Shown here piece after piece: positions 52,396-61,123 of a stretch of 64,000 nucleotides of DNA. Position 1 is the first letter of the stretch; each line of letters starts with the position of its first letter. Made by a program: the position numbers and the translations under genes. The stretch spans positions 2,659,001-2,723,000 of the forward strand of contig NZ_CP092282.1 in assembly GCF_024972775.1 (NCBI RefSeq), written 5' to 3'. Source of the stretch: Dehalobacter sp. DCM (GTDB lineage: Bacteria > Bacillota > Desulfitobacteriia > Desulfitobacteriales > Syntrophobotulaceae). The notes under the pieces are model-generated. The model saw only the letters and a list, made by a program, of their open reading frames with translations, ran no database searches and was not told the origin of the DNA.

Positions 52396-52763
52396 TGCAC
52401 GATGACTTTTCCGTGTGGATCAATTTCATAATTTAAGCGAGGATCCAGCGGATAATCCGGTATTTTGTCCAAATACGGCCCTTGCCAGTTTTCCGTATCC
52501 ATGGGCATCGCGATTAAATCCTCCAGTTTGCAGGGAAATTTTCCTGTATCCAGCATATAGGAACGGACAGCTTGGTTAAGAAATATCCGATTGTCCTGAT
52601 CTACCTCTGATTTTGTGTGCTCCAGGGTCGCTTTATAATCAGGTATGATGGTATAGGCCAAGATTCCCAGCAGCAGCATCACCAGGATCACTTCCAACAG
52701 AGTAAACCCTTTATTCGACCTCAAGCGGATTAGCCCCTTCCCCATATGGTGGTTTCGGATCAA
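52392..52763 (-). CDS. GspG-like prepilin
   Basis: A 123-aa (shorter if Met7 is used) prepilin with RSNKG|FTLLEVILVMLLLGILAY and the GspG C-terminal pattern (TGKFPCKLEDLIAMP, then GPYLDKIPDYPLDP). It starts a two-gene unit with the PilV-like gene ahead of the glycosidase gene. Its upstream region carries the same ATTTTCTACAT motif as the other pilus operon. Confidence 0.88.
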   Translation of the reverse strand: MIRNHHMGKGLIRLRSNKGFTLLEVILVMLLLGILAYTIIPDYKATLEHTKSEVDQDNRIFLNQAVRSYMLDTGKFPCKLEDLIAMPMDTENWQGPYLDKIPDYPLDPRLNYEIDPHGKVIVQ

Positions 52764-53018
52764 TTCTGCTATGTATTATTTTCTACATGATAAGCTAATT
52801 CCCTGCAGCAAAAAGGAAATGTTTCCATATTTTTACATGTTTTGCTCCATTGAATTTCACCTTTACATGTGATGTGCCTGAAACGACAACGATGAGGGCG
52901 CTGGACAATCTAAGTTAGGAAAGTTTACTCTGAACTCTTAATGAAAAGACAATCTAAGGGACAGGTTCTTTGATTGAAATAGAGTGATAGATATTGAATG
53001 TTATGGGAAATTACCCTA
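52764..53018. other. Intergenic region between the GspG-like gene and the exporter operon
   Basis: No gene. It carries TACAT boxes (52778-52788, 52831-52839, 52861-52869) near the GspG-like gene, and a GGGACAGGTTCTTTGAT sequence near 52960 that shares the GGGACAGGT core with the tandem repeat at 57664-57812 on the other side of the exporter operon. Confidence 0.55.
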
Positions 53019-53046
53019 TTGAAAAGAAATCAAGATATGATACAAT
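53019..53046 (+). promoter_or_regulatory. Sigma-A-type promoter of the exporter operon
   Basis: TTGAAA (53019-53024) and TACAAT (53041-53046) are spaced by 16 nt. They stand about 85 nt before the HlyD-type gene and directly before a palindromic operator. Confidence 0.6.
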
Positions 53047-53071
53047 GTCACTAAAGTCACAATTTAGTGAC
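53047..53071 (+). promoter_or_regulatory. Inverted-repeat operator, likely bound by the TetR-family regulator
   Basis: GTCACTAAA-N7-TTTAGTGAC is a perfect 9-bp inverted repeat lying right after the -10 box, so a bound repressor would block transcription. The TetR-type gene at the end of the same operon is the obvious candidate; this is inference. Confidence 0.7.
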
Positions 53072-53131
53072 ACTTGTGTATTTGCTAAAACGATACTGTC
53101 TAACTGCTTTTAAGGAAAGGGGTTTGGTTCA

Positions 53132-54127
53132 ATGACAAAGAAAAAAAAGATACTGGCTGTGGTCATCGTGCTTGTTGTTTTGGTTGCAGGGTATTTTGGC
53201 TGGGAGCATTATGCTTCTGCCGATGACCATATGCTAAACGCATCTGGGACGATTGAAGCCACTACTGTCAATTTGAGTGTCAAAATTCCCGGAACAATTG
53301 GAATTTTTGAGGCAGAACCCGGAGATGAAGTTAAGCCCAACGATTTGGTTGCTGAAATATTGCGAAATGATCTGATCGCTCAACTGGAAAGAGACAGGTT
53401 AAATGTTGCCATTGCTCAAAATAATCTAGATGAGCTTCAATCTGGTGCACGCAGTCAACAGATCAAACAATCGCAGGCCAACGTCAATATCAAACAAGTT
53501 GCTTATAACAAAGCACAAGATGACCTTAAGCGTGCAGAAGAACTTTTTCAAGAAGGAAACCTTTCGCAGGTGGAACTTGAAGGGATTCAAAATAGCCAGA
53601 AGATTGCCTTTCATCAATTAGACGCAGCAAAAGCAGAGCTGAGCCTTTTAGTGGAAGGAAGCAGCAACAATAAAATTAAGGCAGCACAAAACCAGGTGAA
53701 ACTCATGGAAGCAGTCGTCAAAGCAACGGAGGCGCAGTTAGCAGATCTTCAAATCAAATCTCCTATCGATGGAATCATTCAAACCAAAAATTATGAAACC
53801 GGAGAATATGTCACTGCAGGGGCGGTCCTGGCTACCGTTGTCAATCTTAATAAGGTATGGATTAATGTGTTTATACCGACGGATGATCTCCCTTTTGTCA
53901 GACTGGGAAAAGAAGTGGACTTCACAATTAGCGGGCTTGATACGGTATTTAAAGGAATTATTACGGAAATTGCCAGTCAGGGAGAATTTACTCCGAAAAC
54001 CATTCAAACCAAACGGGAAAGGGCTAATATCGTTTTTAAAGTAAAAATTACTGTGGACAACTCGCAGGGAATTCTGAAGCCGGGAATGCCTGCGGACGTT
54101 GTGATTAAGGCAGATGATCTCAAATGA
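53132..54127 (+). CDS. HlyD-family membrane fusion protein (YbhG-like)
   Basis: A 331-aa periplasmic-adaptor-type protein: N-terminal TM helix (residues ~6-23), biotinyl-lipoyl half-motifs (GTIEATTVNLSVKIPG and SPIDGIIQTKNYETGEYV), and a long coiled-coil hairpin (~85-195). It follows AAAGGGG. It is first in an operon of adaptor, two ATPases, permease and TetR regulator, the order of E. coli ybhG-ybhF-ybhS(R) with ybiH. Presumed role is export of drugs or toxic solutes. Confidence 0.92.
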   Translation: MTKKKKILAVVIVLVVLVAGYFGWEHYASADDHMLNASGTIEATTVNLSVKIPGTIGIFEAEPGDEVKPNDLVAEILRNDLIAQLERDRLNVAIAQNNLDELQSGARSQQIKQSQANVNIKQVAYNKAQDDLKRAEELFQEGNLSQVELEGIQNSQKIAFHQLDAAKAELSLLVEGSSNNKIKAAQNQVKLMEAVVKATEAQLADLQIKSPIDGIIQTKNYETGEYVTAGAVLATVVNLNKVWINVFIPTDDLPFVRLGKEVDFTISGLDTVFKGIITEIASQGEFTPKTIQTKRERANIVFKVKITVDNSQGILKPGMPADVVIKADDLK

Positions 54128-55053
54128 TAGAAGCAAGGCAACTGTCGAAACGGTTTGGGGTTGTGCAGGCAGTGAACAATGTCAGTCTTACAGTAAATCA
54201 GGGAGAGATTTTTGGCATGGTAGGACCTGACGGTGCCGGTAAAACAACGCTGATCCGGCTTATTTGCGGTCTGCTTACGCCCGATCAAGGCGATATCCGG
54301 GTATTAGGCTATACCTCCAGTGAGCGGGAAAAAGTAAAAGACAATCAGGCCACAAATTTTGGGTATATGCCGCAGCGCTTCAGTCTTTATGGTGACCTCA
54401 CCGTAATGGAAAATCTATTTTTTTTCGGATCAATGTACAGTCTGAAGAAAGAAGTCATACTCCGGCGGTCTGAAGAGATTTTAGAACTGACGAACCTGAT
54501 TCAATTTAAAAATCGATTTGCCGATGCTCTTTCCGGTGGAATGAAGCAGAAATTGGCTTTGACCTGTTCCTTGGTAACCCGGCCCAGCCTTTTGGTTCTG
54601 GATGAGCCTACCTATGGTGTTGACCCCGAATCACGCAAGGAATTTTGGAAGATTCTGTACCAACTGAATCAGGACGGGATGACCATTCTGGTATCAACGC
54701 CTTACATGGATGAAGCGGAGCTTTGTACGCGTGTAGCCTTTATGAATGAAGGAAAGTTTACGGTACTGGATACGCCAGTGGGTTTAAGAGAAAAATTTCC
54801 GTATACGGTCTGGGAGGTCATGTCCGATGCCAGAGAACCGGAGCTGTTTGATCATGTACGGGACGTTCTTGATGCTTCGCTCTATGGAGATAAATACAGG
54901 CTGATTATGACCCAGGCACCCGATGCAGAAACACTGATTGAAAGAACACTGGCCGCCAAAGGTTATTCTTCTAATATACGGCAGAGAGTTGCCCCATCCA
55001 TGGAAGATGTCTTTGTAGTAATGGCAGGGGGGAACCAATCATGGAAAATGTAA
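54124..55053 (+). CDS. ABC exporter ATPase 1
   Basis: A 309-aa ATP-binding protein: Walker A GPDGAGKTTLIRL, signature ALSGGMKQKLAL, Walker B LLVLDEPTYGVDP, and a switch His replaced by Ser-Thr-Pro (VSTPYMDEAE in place of TTHYMDEAE). The missing switch His suggests this site is weak or inactive. The E. coli counterpart YbhF fuses two such domains; here they are separate genes overlapping by 13 nt. The start overlaps the adaptor stop by 4 nt. Confidence 0.9.
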   Translation: MIEARQLSKRFGVVQAVNNVSLTVNQGEIFGMVGPDGAGKTTLIRLICGLLTPDQGDIRVLGYTSSEREKVKDNQATNFGYMPQRFSLYGDLTVMENLFFFGSMYSLKKEVILRRSEEILELTNLIQFKNRFADALSGGMKQKLALTCSLVTRPSLLVLDEPTYGVDPESRKEFWKILYQLNQDGMTILVSTPYMDEAELCTRVAFMNEGKFTVLDTPVGLREKFPYTVWEVMSDAREPELFDHVRDVLDASLYGDKYRLIMTQAPDAETLIERTLAAKGYSSNIRQRVAPSMEDVFVVMAGGNQSWKM

Positions 55054-55952
55054 TTATCACAGAAAATTTAACGAAAAGATTTGGTGATTTTACAGCGGTT
55101 GATAAACTATCGCTTCAGGTCAGGCGAGGGGAAATTTTTGGTTTCTTGGGCCCCAATGGTGCTGGAAAATCTACCGCAATCCGCATGCTTTGCGGTATTC
55201 TTGAGCCAACGGAGGGCTCGGCGGTTGTTTTGGGTCATGATCTTAAGGCTGAGACTGAAAAAATCAAGGCCAAGATTGGGTACATGTCCCAGAAATTCAG
55301 TCTCTATGATGACCTTACTGTGAGGGAAAACCTGAAGTTTTATGCGGGTCTGTACCGTATTCCCCGTAAAGAACTTGCCAACAGACTGGAAGAGATGATT
55401 GCGATGGCCGACCTTCTCGGACGGGAAAATGAACTGGCGGGGAACTTAAGCGGAGGCTGGAAACAACGTCTTGCTTTGGGATGTGCCATTATTGCCAAAC
55501 CTCCCCTCCTGTTTCTGGACGAACCGACCAGCGGTGTCAGCCCAACCAGCAGAAGAAAGTTTTTTCAAATTATCAGGAGAATGACCCATGACGGCACGAC
55601 CGTCATGGTGACGACCCACTTCATGGATGAAGCTGAACGGTGCCACCGGCTGGCATTTATCTCGGGGGGAAAATTAATGGCCGTAGATCGTCCGGACAAT
55701 CTTAAGAAGAATGCCATCAAAGGATGTATGGTTGAAGTCAGCCTTCCGGATGGAATGCAGCGGATGAAAGAAATCGAAAAATTGCCTTATGTCAAAGAAT
55801 GTACCATCCATGGCGCGCTACTTCATATCCTCCTGACAGACAAGGAAGATGTTCTGCAGCTTCAAGAGACACTGGTCTGTGCGCCCAGAATGATTACACC
55901 TTCGCTTGAAGATGTTTTTGTGGCATTGGCGAAACAGCAAAGGAAGGAATAG
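55041..55952 (+). CDS. ABC exporter ATPase 2
   Basis: A 303-aa ATP-binding protein with Walker A GPNGAGKSTAIRM, signature LSGGWKQRLAL, Walker B LLFLDEPTSGVSP and a normal switch His (VTTHFMDEAE). It corresponds to the C-terminal half of YbhF. With ATPase 1 it likely forms a heterodimer in which this protein provides the intact catalytic site. Confidence 0.92.
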   Translation: MENVIITENLTKRFGDFTAVDKLSLQVRRGEIFGFLGPNGAGKSTAIRMLCGILEPTEGSAVVLGHDLKAETEKIKAKIGYMSQKFSLYDDLTVRENLKFYAGLYRIPRKELANRLEEMIAMADLLGRENELAGNLSGGWKQRLALGCAIIAKPPLLFLDEPTSGVSPTSRRKFFQIIRRMTHDGTTVMVTTHFMDEAERCHRLAFISGGKLMAVDRPDNLKKNAIKGCMVEVSLPDGMQRMKEIEKLPYVKECTIHGALLHILLTDKEDVLQLQETLVCAPRMITPSLEDVFVALAKQQRKE

Positions 55953-55964
55953 GGGGGATTTGGA

Positions 55965-57080
55965 ATGGAAAGAATTATGGCCGTCCTCTACAAGGAGTTT
56001 TTACAGATCCGCAGAGACAGATTAACGCTGGGTTTGGTGTTTATGCTGCCGCTGATTCAACTTCTACTTTTTGGTTATGCCATCCAGACCGAAGTAAAAC
56101 ATATTCCGACGGTGGTATTTGATCAATCCGTAAGCGAAGAGAGCAGAGATTTGCTTGATGCTTTTAGAGCTTCTGGATACTATGACATCCGTTTTGCTGT
56201 CAACAGTTATCAGGAAGTGAATGATATGATTGATAGCGGGAAGGCGAAAGTTGGGATTGTATTTCCGCCAGGTTTTGCAGGCAATTTGCAAAGGGGAGAA
56301 TCTGCCCCTGTTCAGGTTTTGGTTGACGCCAGTGATAACATGGTTGCCAATCAGGCCATGGCGACAGCCAATTCGATTGGATTGCTGAAATCACAAGAAG
56401 TCATTTCGCAGAAACTTCATGTTAACATGACCAATCCTCCCTATGACATCAGAGTACGGGCCTGGTATAATCCGGATGGCATTACGGCATTCTATATGGT
56501 TCCCGGTATTCTTGGGATTGTGGTGACACTTTCCATGGTGATGATGACTTCGATGTCTTTGGTACGGGAGAGAGAAAAAGGGACCCTGGAGCAGTTAATC
56601 GTTACCCCGATCAAATCCTATGAACTGATGATTGGAAAAATCATTCCCTATATTTTTCTTGGTTATATTCAGATTACAGTGGCACTGCTTGTCGGTGTTC
56701 TGGTCTTTGGGGTACCGATTAAAGGCAGCTTGCTGGAGCTCTATGCGTTAACGCTGTTCTTCATTACCGCTTCATTGGGATTGGGAATCATGATCTCAAA
56801 TATTGCCAAAACGCAAATGCAGGCGTTTCAGATGTCATTCTTTATCATGCTTCCAAGTATACTGCTTTCAGGCTTTCTCTTTCCGCGGGATGCCATGCCC
56901 AGGATCATTTATTATTTGAGTGATGTGATACCGCTCACTTACTATTTGGATATCATCCGAGGAATTGTTCTCAAAGGAATCGGTTTTTCTTACCTTGTGA
57001 GCCAGGTGATCAGCCTGATTGTGTTCTCCATCATCTTTCTCGGGGTGAGTATCCTTAAATTTAAAAAGAAAATTGCTTAA
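55965..57080 (+). CDS. ABC-2 type permease
   Basis: A 371-aa permease of the YbhS/YbhR family: an N-terminal TM helix, a ~150-residue extracytoplasmic domain and five C-terminal TM helices with the EREKGTLEQLIVTP segment. Only one permease gene is present, whereas ybhGFSR has two, so a homodimer is expected. GGGGGG precedes the ATG. Confidence 0.9.
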   Translation: MERIMAVLYKEFLQIRRDRLTLGLVFMLPLIQLLLFGYAIQTEVKHIPTVVFDQSVSEESRDLLDAFRASGYYDIRFAVNSYQEVNDMIDSGKAKVGIVFPPGFAGNLQRGESAPVQVLVDASDNMVANQAMATANSIGLLKSQEVISQKLHVNMTNPPYDIRVRAWYNPDGITAFYMVPGILGIVVTLSMVMMTSMSLVREREKGTLEQLIVTPIKSYELMIGKIIPYIFLGYIQITVALLVGVLVFGVPIKGSLLELYALTLFFITASLGLGIMISNIAKTQMQAFQMSFFIMLPSILLSGFLFPRDAMPRIIYYLSDVIPLTYYLDIIRGIVLKGIGFSYLVSQVISLIVFSIIFLGVSILKFKKKIA

Positions 57081-57093
57081 AAGGAGAAATCAG

Positions 57094-57657
57094 ATGGAAA
57101 CCAGGGAAAAAATCATCCTTGCCTGTGAAGAACTTGCGATAAAAAAAGCGCTCGGGTTTTCCCGCCTTTCGATGGATGAAGTGGCCAAGACAGCGGGGGT
57201 AAGCAAAAGAACGGTCTATCGTCATTTTGACAGTAAAGAAGCATTGTTTGAAGCAGTCATTAATAAAATTACCGACGAAATCATCGCCAGGAATATACAC
57301 CTTACCGACACAGAAAAAGACATTCATTTAATGATCACAGGAATTCTTCAAAATATTTCTTATCTGATCAATCCTCAGTTTTTAGCTGATCTCAACAATC
57401 ACTTTCCTTTGTTGTGGAAAAGAATTGATCAAATCCGGCAAAAGAAGATAGATTTTTTGATTGAGCATTTGCTTACAAAGCGTAAACTGCGTTTAAGAGT
57501 GGACAAACAAATCTTTAAGGCTTCATTAATTGCCGCAATGACTGCGGTTCTCAATCCGGAGTTTATTCTCAAGAGCGGAATGTCCTTTGAACAGGTAGGG
57601 CAGGAATTTCTGAGCATATTTATTTTTGGCGCACTGGAACCAACGGAAGCCGATTAA
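57094..57657 (+). CDS. TetR-family transcriptional regulator
   Basis: A 187-aa regulator with an N-terminal TetR helix-turn-helix (SRLSMDEVAKTAGVSKRTVY split at ~20-40, then HFDSKEALFEAV) and a ligand-binding C-terminal domain. The ATG at 57094 has AAGGAG 7 nt upstream; the longer frame starts in the permease gene. As the last gene of the exporter operon it probably represses that operon through the GTCACTAAA inverted repeat. Confidence 0.93.
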   Translation: METREKIILACEELAIKKALGFSRLSMDEVAKTAGVSKRTVYRHFDSKEALFEAVINKITDEIIARNIHLTDTEKDIHLMITGILQNISYLINPQFLADLNNHFPLLWKRIDQIRQKKIDFLIEHLLTKRKLRLRVDKQIFKASLIAAMTAVLNPEFILKSGMSFEQVGQEFLSIFIFGALEPTEAD

Positions 57658-57663
57658 CAATAA

Positions 57664-57812
57664 ACAACCGCGAAACAACCGCGGGGACAGGAAACAACCG
57701 CGGGGACAGGTACCACGGTGAAGGAAACAACCGCGGAACAACCGCGGGGACAGGTACCACGGTGAACGGAACAACCGCGGGGAACAACCGCGGGGACAGG
57801 TACCACGGTTGT
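57664..57812. repeat. GC-rich tandem repeat with seven ACAACCGCG units
   Basis: ACAACCGCG begins at 57664, 57675, 57694, 57727, 57738, 57771 and 57784. Four units continue as GGGACAGG and three of those as TACCACGGT. The last unit is an imperfect inverted repeat, ACAACCGCGG/CCACGGTTGT around GGACAGGTA, able to form a hairpin. The repeat is far richer in G+C than its surroundings and lies just past the exporter operon. Confidence 0.85.
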
Positions 57813-58082
57813 CTCGTAAGGAAAGCGCAAAACAAGAAGGTATATAGTAATAGAGCAAAGACTCGTATAAACTAAATCTTTGCTCATTTTTTCATGTCGC
57901 TTGGATTTTCGGATTCCATAGCAGATATTCGTAAGCGTCTAAGAAAAAGGTGTACGAAAACTTAAAAAACTATCGTACTATTTCGATAACTGAAGAAATT
58001 GTAATCGCTTAGAAGTTGTTCGGTTAGGAAAAGTATTCGATTTTGAAATTTCATCGGTACGACTGAAAAACAATTCTTTCTA
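57813..58082. other. Intergenic region between exporter operon and aroB
   Basis: Apart from the terminator at 57853-57893 I see no gene or clear structure. The sequence is AT-rich. Confidence 0.5.
57853..57893 (+). terminator. Terminator of the exporter operon
   Basis: Stem GAGCAAAGA/TCTTTGCTC with a 15-nt loop followed by ATTTTTTC on the plus strand. It lies beyond the tandem repeat, about 195 nt past the TetR-type stop codon. Confidence 0.85.
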
Positions 58083-59162
58083 TTATCTTATAACACTTTC
58101 CCATGCTCGGAGAATCTCTTCATCGCTGCAGTCTTTAACGATCGTCGATTTACCGATTCCTACCGGAAGGATTAAAATCTTGTGACCGGCTTTATTCTTT
58201 TTGTCCGCGGCCATATGCTGCAACAGGACATGAGGATCATGGCCGGTAACCGTTGTCGGCAAGTCGAGACGCCTTAGTAAATCAAGGGTTCTTTCCATCT
58301 GTTTGCCGGTCATCAAGTCTCTTCCTTTTGCCAGGAAGACGGCAGCGGCAACGCCGATACTGACACCTTCGCCGTGGGTGATCCCTTTATAGTCCTCCTC
58401 CGTCTCCAGAGCATGACCGAAGCTATGCCCCAGATTCAAAAGCATACGTATCCCTTTTTCCCTCTCGTCTTCAGAAACAATCTTGACTTTGACAGCCAAC
58501 GAACGAAGGGCCATTTCTTTAAGGATCTTGTCATTACGCCCTTTGATATCGTCCGCATGGTCATCGATGAATTCAAATAAATCCGGTTCTGCTACAAGCG
58601 TATGCTTGATGGTTTCAGCCAAGCCATTGCGCATCTCCTTCCAGGGAAGCGTTTGCAGTGTCGTAAAGTCCGTCCAGACAGCCTGCGGCATGTGAAAAGA
58701 GCCCAGGATATTTTTGCCGGAAGGGTGATTAACAGCTACCTTGCCGCCGATACTGGAATCTATCTGGGATAGCAAGGTCGTTGGAATATGGATATAGCGA
58801 ATCCCACGCATAAAAATGCTGGCAAAGAAGCCGGCAAGATCACCGATCACACCACCCCCTAAAGCCAAAACAATCGTGTCCCTGTCGGCACTCAAATCCA
58901 AGGCGTGTTCTGTCAACGTACTGATACGCTCCAGGGATTTCTCCTCTTCGCCATCCGGAACAATGATCTGATCCAGTTTTAATCCGTGGCATCCCTGGGA
59001 TAGTTTTTCAGCATAATGCTTAGCCACCGTCGTATTGGAGATCAACAGGTAATGACCGTCTTGTCCGTAAGTATTTTGTAAATGAGAACCCAGCTCTCCT
59101 AACTCAGCTCCTAAAAACAGGGGGTAACCCTGTTTCCCGCTGACGTCGACTCTCTGTACCAT
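58083..59162 (-). CDS. aroB: 3-dehydroquinate synthase
   Basis: A 359-aa enzyme of step two of the shikimate pathway. NAD site GGGVIGDLAGFFA, zinc and catalytic residues in PTTLLSQIDSSIGGKVAVNH, RNGLAETIKH and LLNLGHSFGHALE are all present. It is followed on the other side of the exporter operon by the pilus locus. The order aroE, prepilin, aroK, aroB is on one strand. Confidence 0.97.
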   Translation of the reverse strand: MVQRVDVSGKQGYPLFLGAELGELGSHLQNTYGQDGHYLLISNTTVAKHYAEKLSQGCHGLKLDQIIVPDGEEEKSLERISTLTEHALDLSADRDTIVLALGGGVIGDLAGFFASIFMRGIRYIHIPTTLLSQIDSSIGGKVAVNHPSGKNILGSFHMPQAVWTDFTTLQTLPWKEMRNGLAETIKHTLVAEPDLFEFIDDHADDIKGRNDKILKEMALRSLAVKVKIVSEDEREKGIRMLLNLGHSFGHALETEEDYKGITHGEGVSIGVAAAVFLAKGRDLMTGKQMERTLDLLRRLDLPTTVTGHDPHVLLQHMAADKKNKAGHKILILPVGIGKSTIVKDCSDEEILRAWESVIR

Positions 59163-59240
59163 AGCGTATTGCGTCTCCTTTCAGTCAGTTCCAATCGTGT
59201 AGTCTACTTCATTCACGCCGGATGCCTTCTTATCACCACA

Positions 59241-59777
59241 TCAAAGCGAATAGAAATTAATAAATCGAAGTATGTCATCGGTGATTTCTTTTAGTCCTTT
59301 TGTCGATGTATCGATGACAAGCTCCGCTCGTTGATATATCTTTTCCCGTACCTGCCATAATTTTTCTATTTCTTCCGGGCTGTTGTTCGTGATCATCGGT
59401 CGTTCATTCTTCTGATTTTTAGCTCGCTGTAAGGCAATTGCCAACGGCGCATATAAATAAACGGTTAGACCCATTTGTTGGAGCAGCTGCCAATTTTCCG
59501 GGTTCAAAACCGTGCCGCCGCCGGTTGCTATCACCGTATTCATCAGCCCCGACAGACGTTTTACGGCTGCCTTTTCTTCAGAACGAAAACGCGCTTCGCC
59601 ATAATTCTTGAATATATCAGGAATTTCAAGTCCGGTAATACGTTCAATTTCACTGTCGGTGTCCAAGAATCGCCAACCCAATTCTTTTGCTAAGAGTCTG
59701 CCCACACTGCTTTTTCCTGCTGCCATAAAACCAATTAAGATGATATTCTGTGGCAAACGTCCTTTTCTGACTGACAA
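59241..59777 (-). CDS. aroK: Shikimate kinase
   Basis: A 178-aa P-loop kinase: Walker A GFMAAGKSSVGRLLA, the DTDSEIER shikimate-binding Asp motif, FRSEE, and GGGTVLNPEN. It phosphorylates shikimate. A TTG start at 59777 follows GGGAGGA. It lies between aroB and the GspH-like prepilin gene. Confidence 0.96.
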   Translation of the reverse strand: MSVRKGRLPQNIILIGFMAAGKSSVGRLLAKELGWRFLDTDSEIERITGLEIPDIFKNYGEARFRSEEKAAVKRLSGLMNTVIATGGGTVLNPENWQLLQQMGLTVYLYAPLAIALQRAKNQKNERPMITNNSPEEIEKLWQVREKIYQRAELVIDTSTKGLKEITDDILRFINFYSL

Positions 59778-59795
59778 AACTATGTCCTCCCCTCT

Positions 59796-60233
59796 CTAGT
59801 CGACTCTGATCCTGCCCATAACCGGCGCAACAATCACTTTCTTTGCCCGATCACCGCATTGGAGCATGATCGTTAAACCCACATTGGGTGCGCCGCTGGC
59901 ATTAAATATGATATCCGTTGGCACGTTCCCAAAAGTGACTTTATCTTGCAGGGTTACTGTACGCACATATAACCCTTGTTTATAAATTTTATAGGTACCC
60001 ATAGAGGGATAAAACCGTACTTTGTACCAAACACTTTCTGCCATCGCAGCCTGCTGCGTTTCCCGAAGATCCTGAAGCAAGCCGTCAGCTGTCATCATGA
60101 TGGCTTTCTCCTGGGTGTGGTTTGGAATTTGGATTAAAAGCATAAATGCCACTCCGGAAATAATTGTTAATACCAACAGAATTTCCAAGAGTGAATATCC
60201 TCTTTTACAGATACGCGTTTTATCGGGAAACAT
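59796..60233 (-). CDS. GspH/FimT-like prepilin
   Basis: A ~145-aa prepilin with leader KTRICKRG|YSLLEI, Glu5 present, and a hydrophobic LLVLTIISGVAFMLLI stretch. It is GspH/FimT-like by its beta-rich C-terminal half. The ATG at 60233 has GGAG 8 nt upstream, overlapping the aroE stop. Its insertion between aroK and aroE is a feature of this group (inference from order here). Confidence 0.82.
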   Translation of the reverse strand: MFPDKTRICKRGYSLLEILLVLTIISGVAFMLLIQIPNHTQEKAIMMTADGLLQDLRETQQAAMAESVWYKVRFYPSMGTYKIYKQGLYVRTVTLQDKVTFGNVPTDIIFNASGAPNVGLTIMLQCGDRAKKVIVAPVMGRIRVD

Positions 60234-60237
60234 CCAA

Positions 60238-61107
60238 TCACTCCGAACAGACCGAAAGTTTATCAACTAAAGCCTTCCGCATGCTGTCAACCGGTGCTTT
60301 GACACCAAACCAAAAATCCCAAGCCAGTACGCCCTGAAAAAGAAGCATGTCCAGTCCGTTAAAGGTACGGCAGCCGTGGAGGGCGGCATTGGATAACAGA
60401 CTGGTTACTGCGGGATTATAGATCAGATCCACTGCCCATGCCGCCGGGTTGATCCCCTGAAGATCAAATAAGTAGGGTTCGCTTTTCATACCCACAGACG
60501 TCGTCTGAACAAGGAGATCGACGCTTTCAAGCCACGTGCCGGGTGCTAAGATGTCGCCAGAGGCTTTGCCGCCAAGTAAATTCACCTGCTCGGCCAGCGC
60601 TGCTGCCTTTTCCGACGTCCGATTCAAAATCAACAGGTAAACATTCAGACAAGCCAAAGACACTGCAATGGCTTTAGCCGCACCGCCGGCACCCAGAATA
60701 ACGACTTTCTTGCTGTTAAAATCAAAGTCTTGGCGGCGAAGGGCCTCTACGAAACCTTGACCATCCGTGTTATGGCCGTACAGTAAACCGTTTTCTATTT
60801 TCACCGTGTTGACTGCCCCTATCGCCTGGGCCTCAGAAGTCAGGCCGTCAAGAAACGGAATGATTTTCTCCTTTAATGGATAAGTGACATTAAAGCCATT
60901 AAAGTGATTGGCTTTAAGATCACTGATCCCAGCCGTTAGTTCTAAAGGATGAATAGTGATTCGTTCATAGGTTGCGTCAATACCGGCCGTTTTGAATCCT
61001 GCCTCATGCATTTCCGGTGACAGCGAATGGGCAACCGGATAGCCAATTATCGCGTATTTCAATTTATTTAACCCGCCTATTTTCACGTTATCGGTTTCAA
61101 TCATCAT
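60238..61107 (-). CDS. aroE: Shikimate dehydrogenase
   Basis: A ~289-aa NADP-dependent enzyme: substrate motif AIIGYPVAHSLSPEMHEAGF (position ~15), catalytic Lys in GFNVTYPLKEKI, and the NADP loop ILGAGGAAKAIA. The start is uncertain: ATG at 61107 lies within the yqeG overlap-free region, while a TTG closer to the conserved core has GGCGGG upstream. Confidence 0.95.
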   Translation of the reverse strand: MMIETDNVKIGGLNKLKYAIIGYPVAHSLSPEMHEAGFKTAGIDATYERITIHPLELTAGISDLKANHFNGFNVTYPLKEKIIPFLDGLTSEAQAIGAVNTVKIENGLLYGHNTDGQGFVEALRRQDFDFNSKKVVILGAGGAAKAIAVSLACLNVYLLILNRTSEKAAALAEQVNLLGGKASGDILAPGTWLESVDLLVQTTSVGMKSEPYLFDLQGINPAAWAVDLIYNPAVTSLLSNAALHGCRTFNGLDMLLFQGVLAWDFWFGVKAPVDSMRKALVDKLSVCSE

Positions 61108-61123
61108 CTTACTGCTGCTTTTA

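Noticed and set aside
57664-57812. CRISPR-like array
   Set aside because: Units are 9-30 nt with irregular spacing and no unique spacers of constant length; no cas genes are near.
57620-57887. Minus-strand frames giving Pro/Ala/Val repeats (PAVV)
   Set aside because: They are translations of the GC-rich tandem repeat in several frames, not genes.
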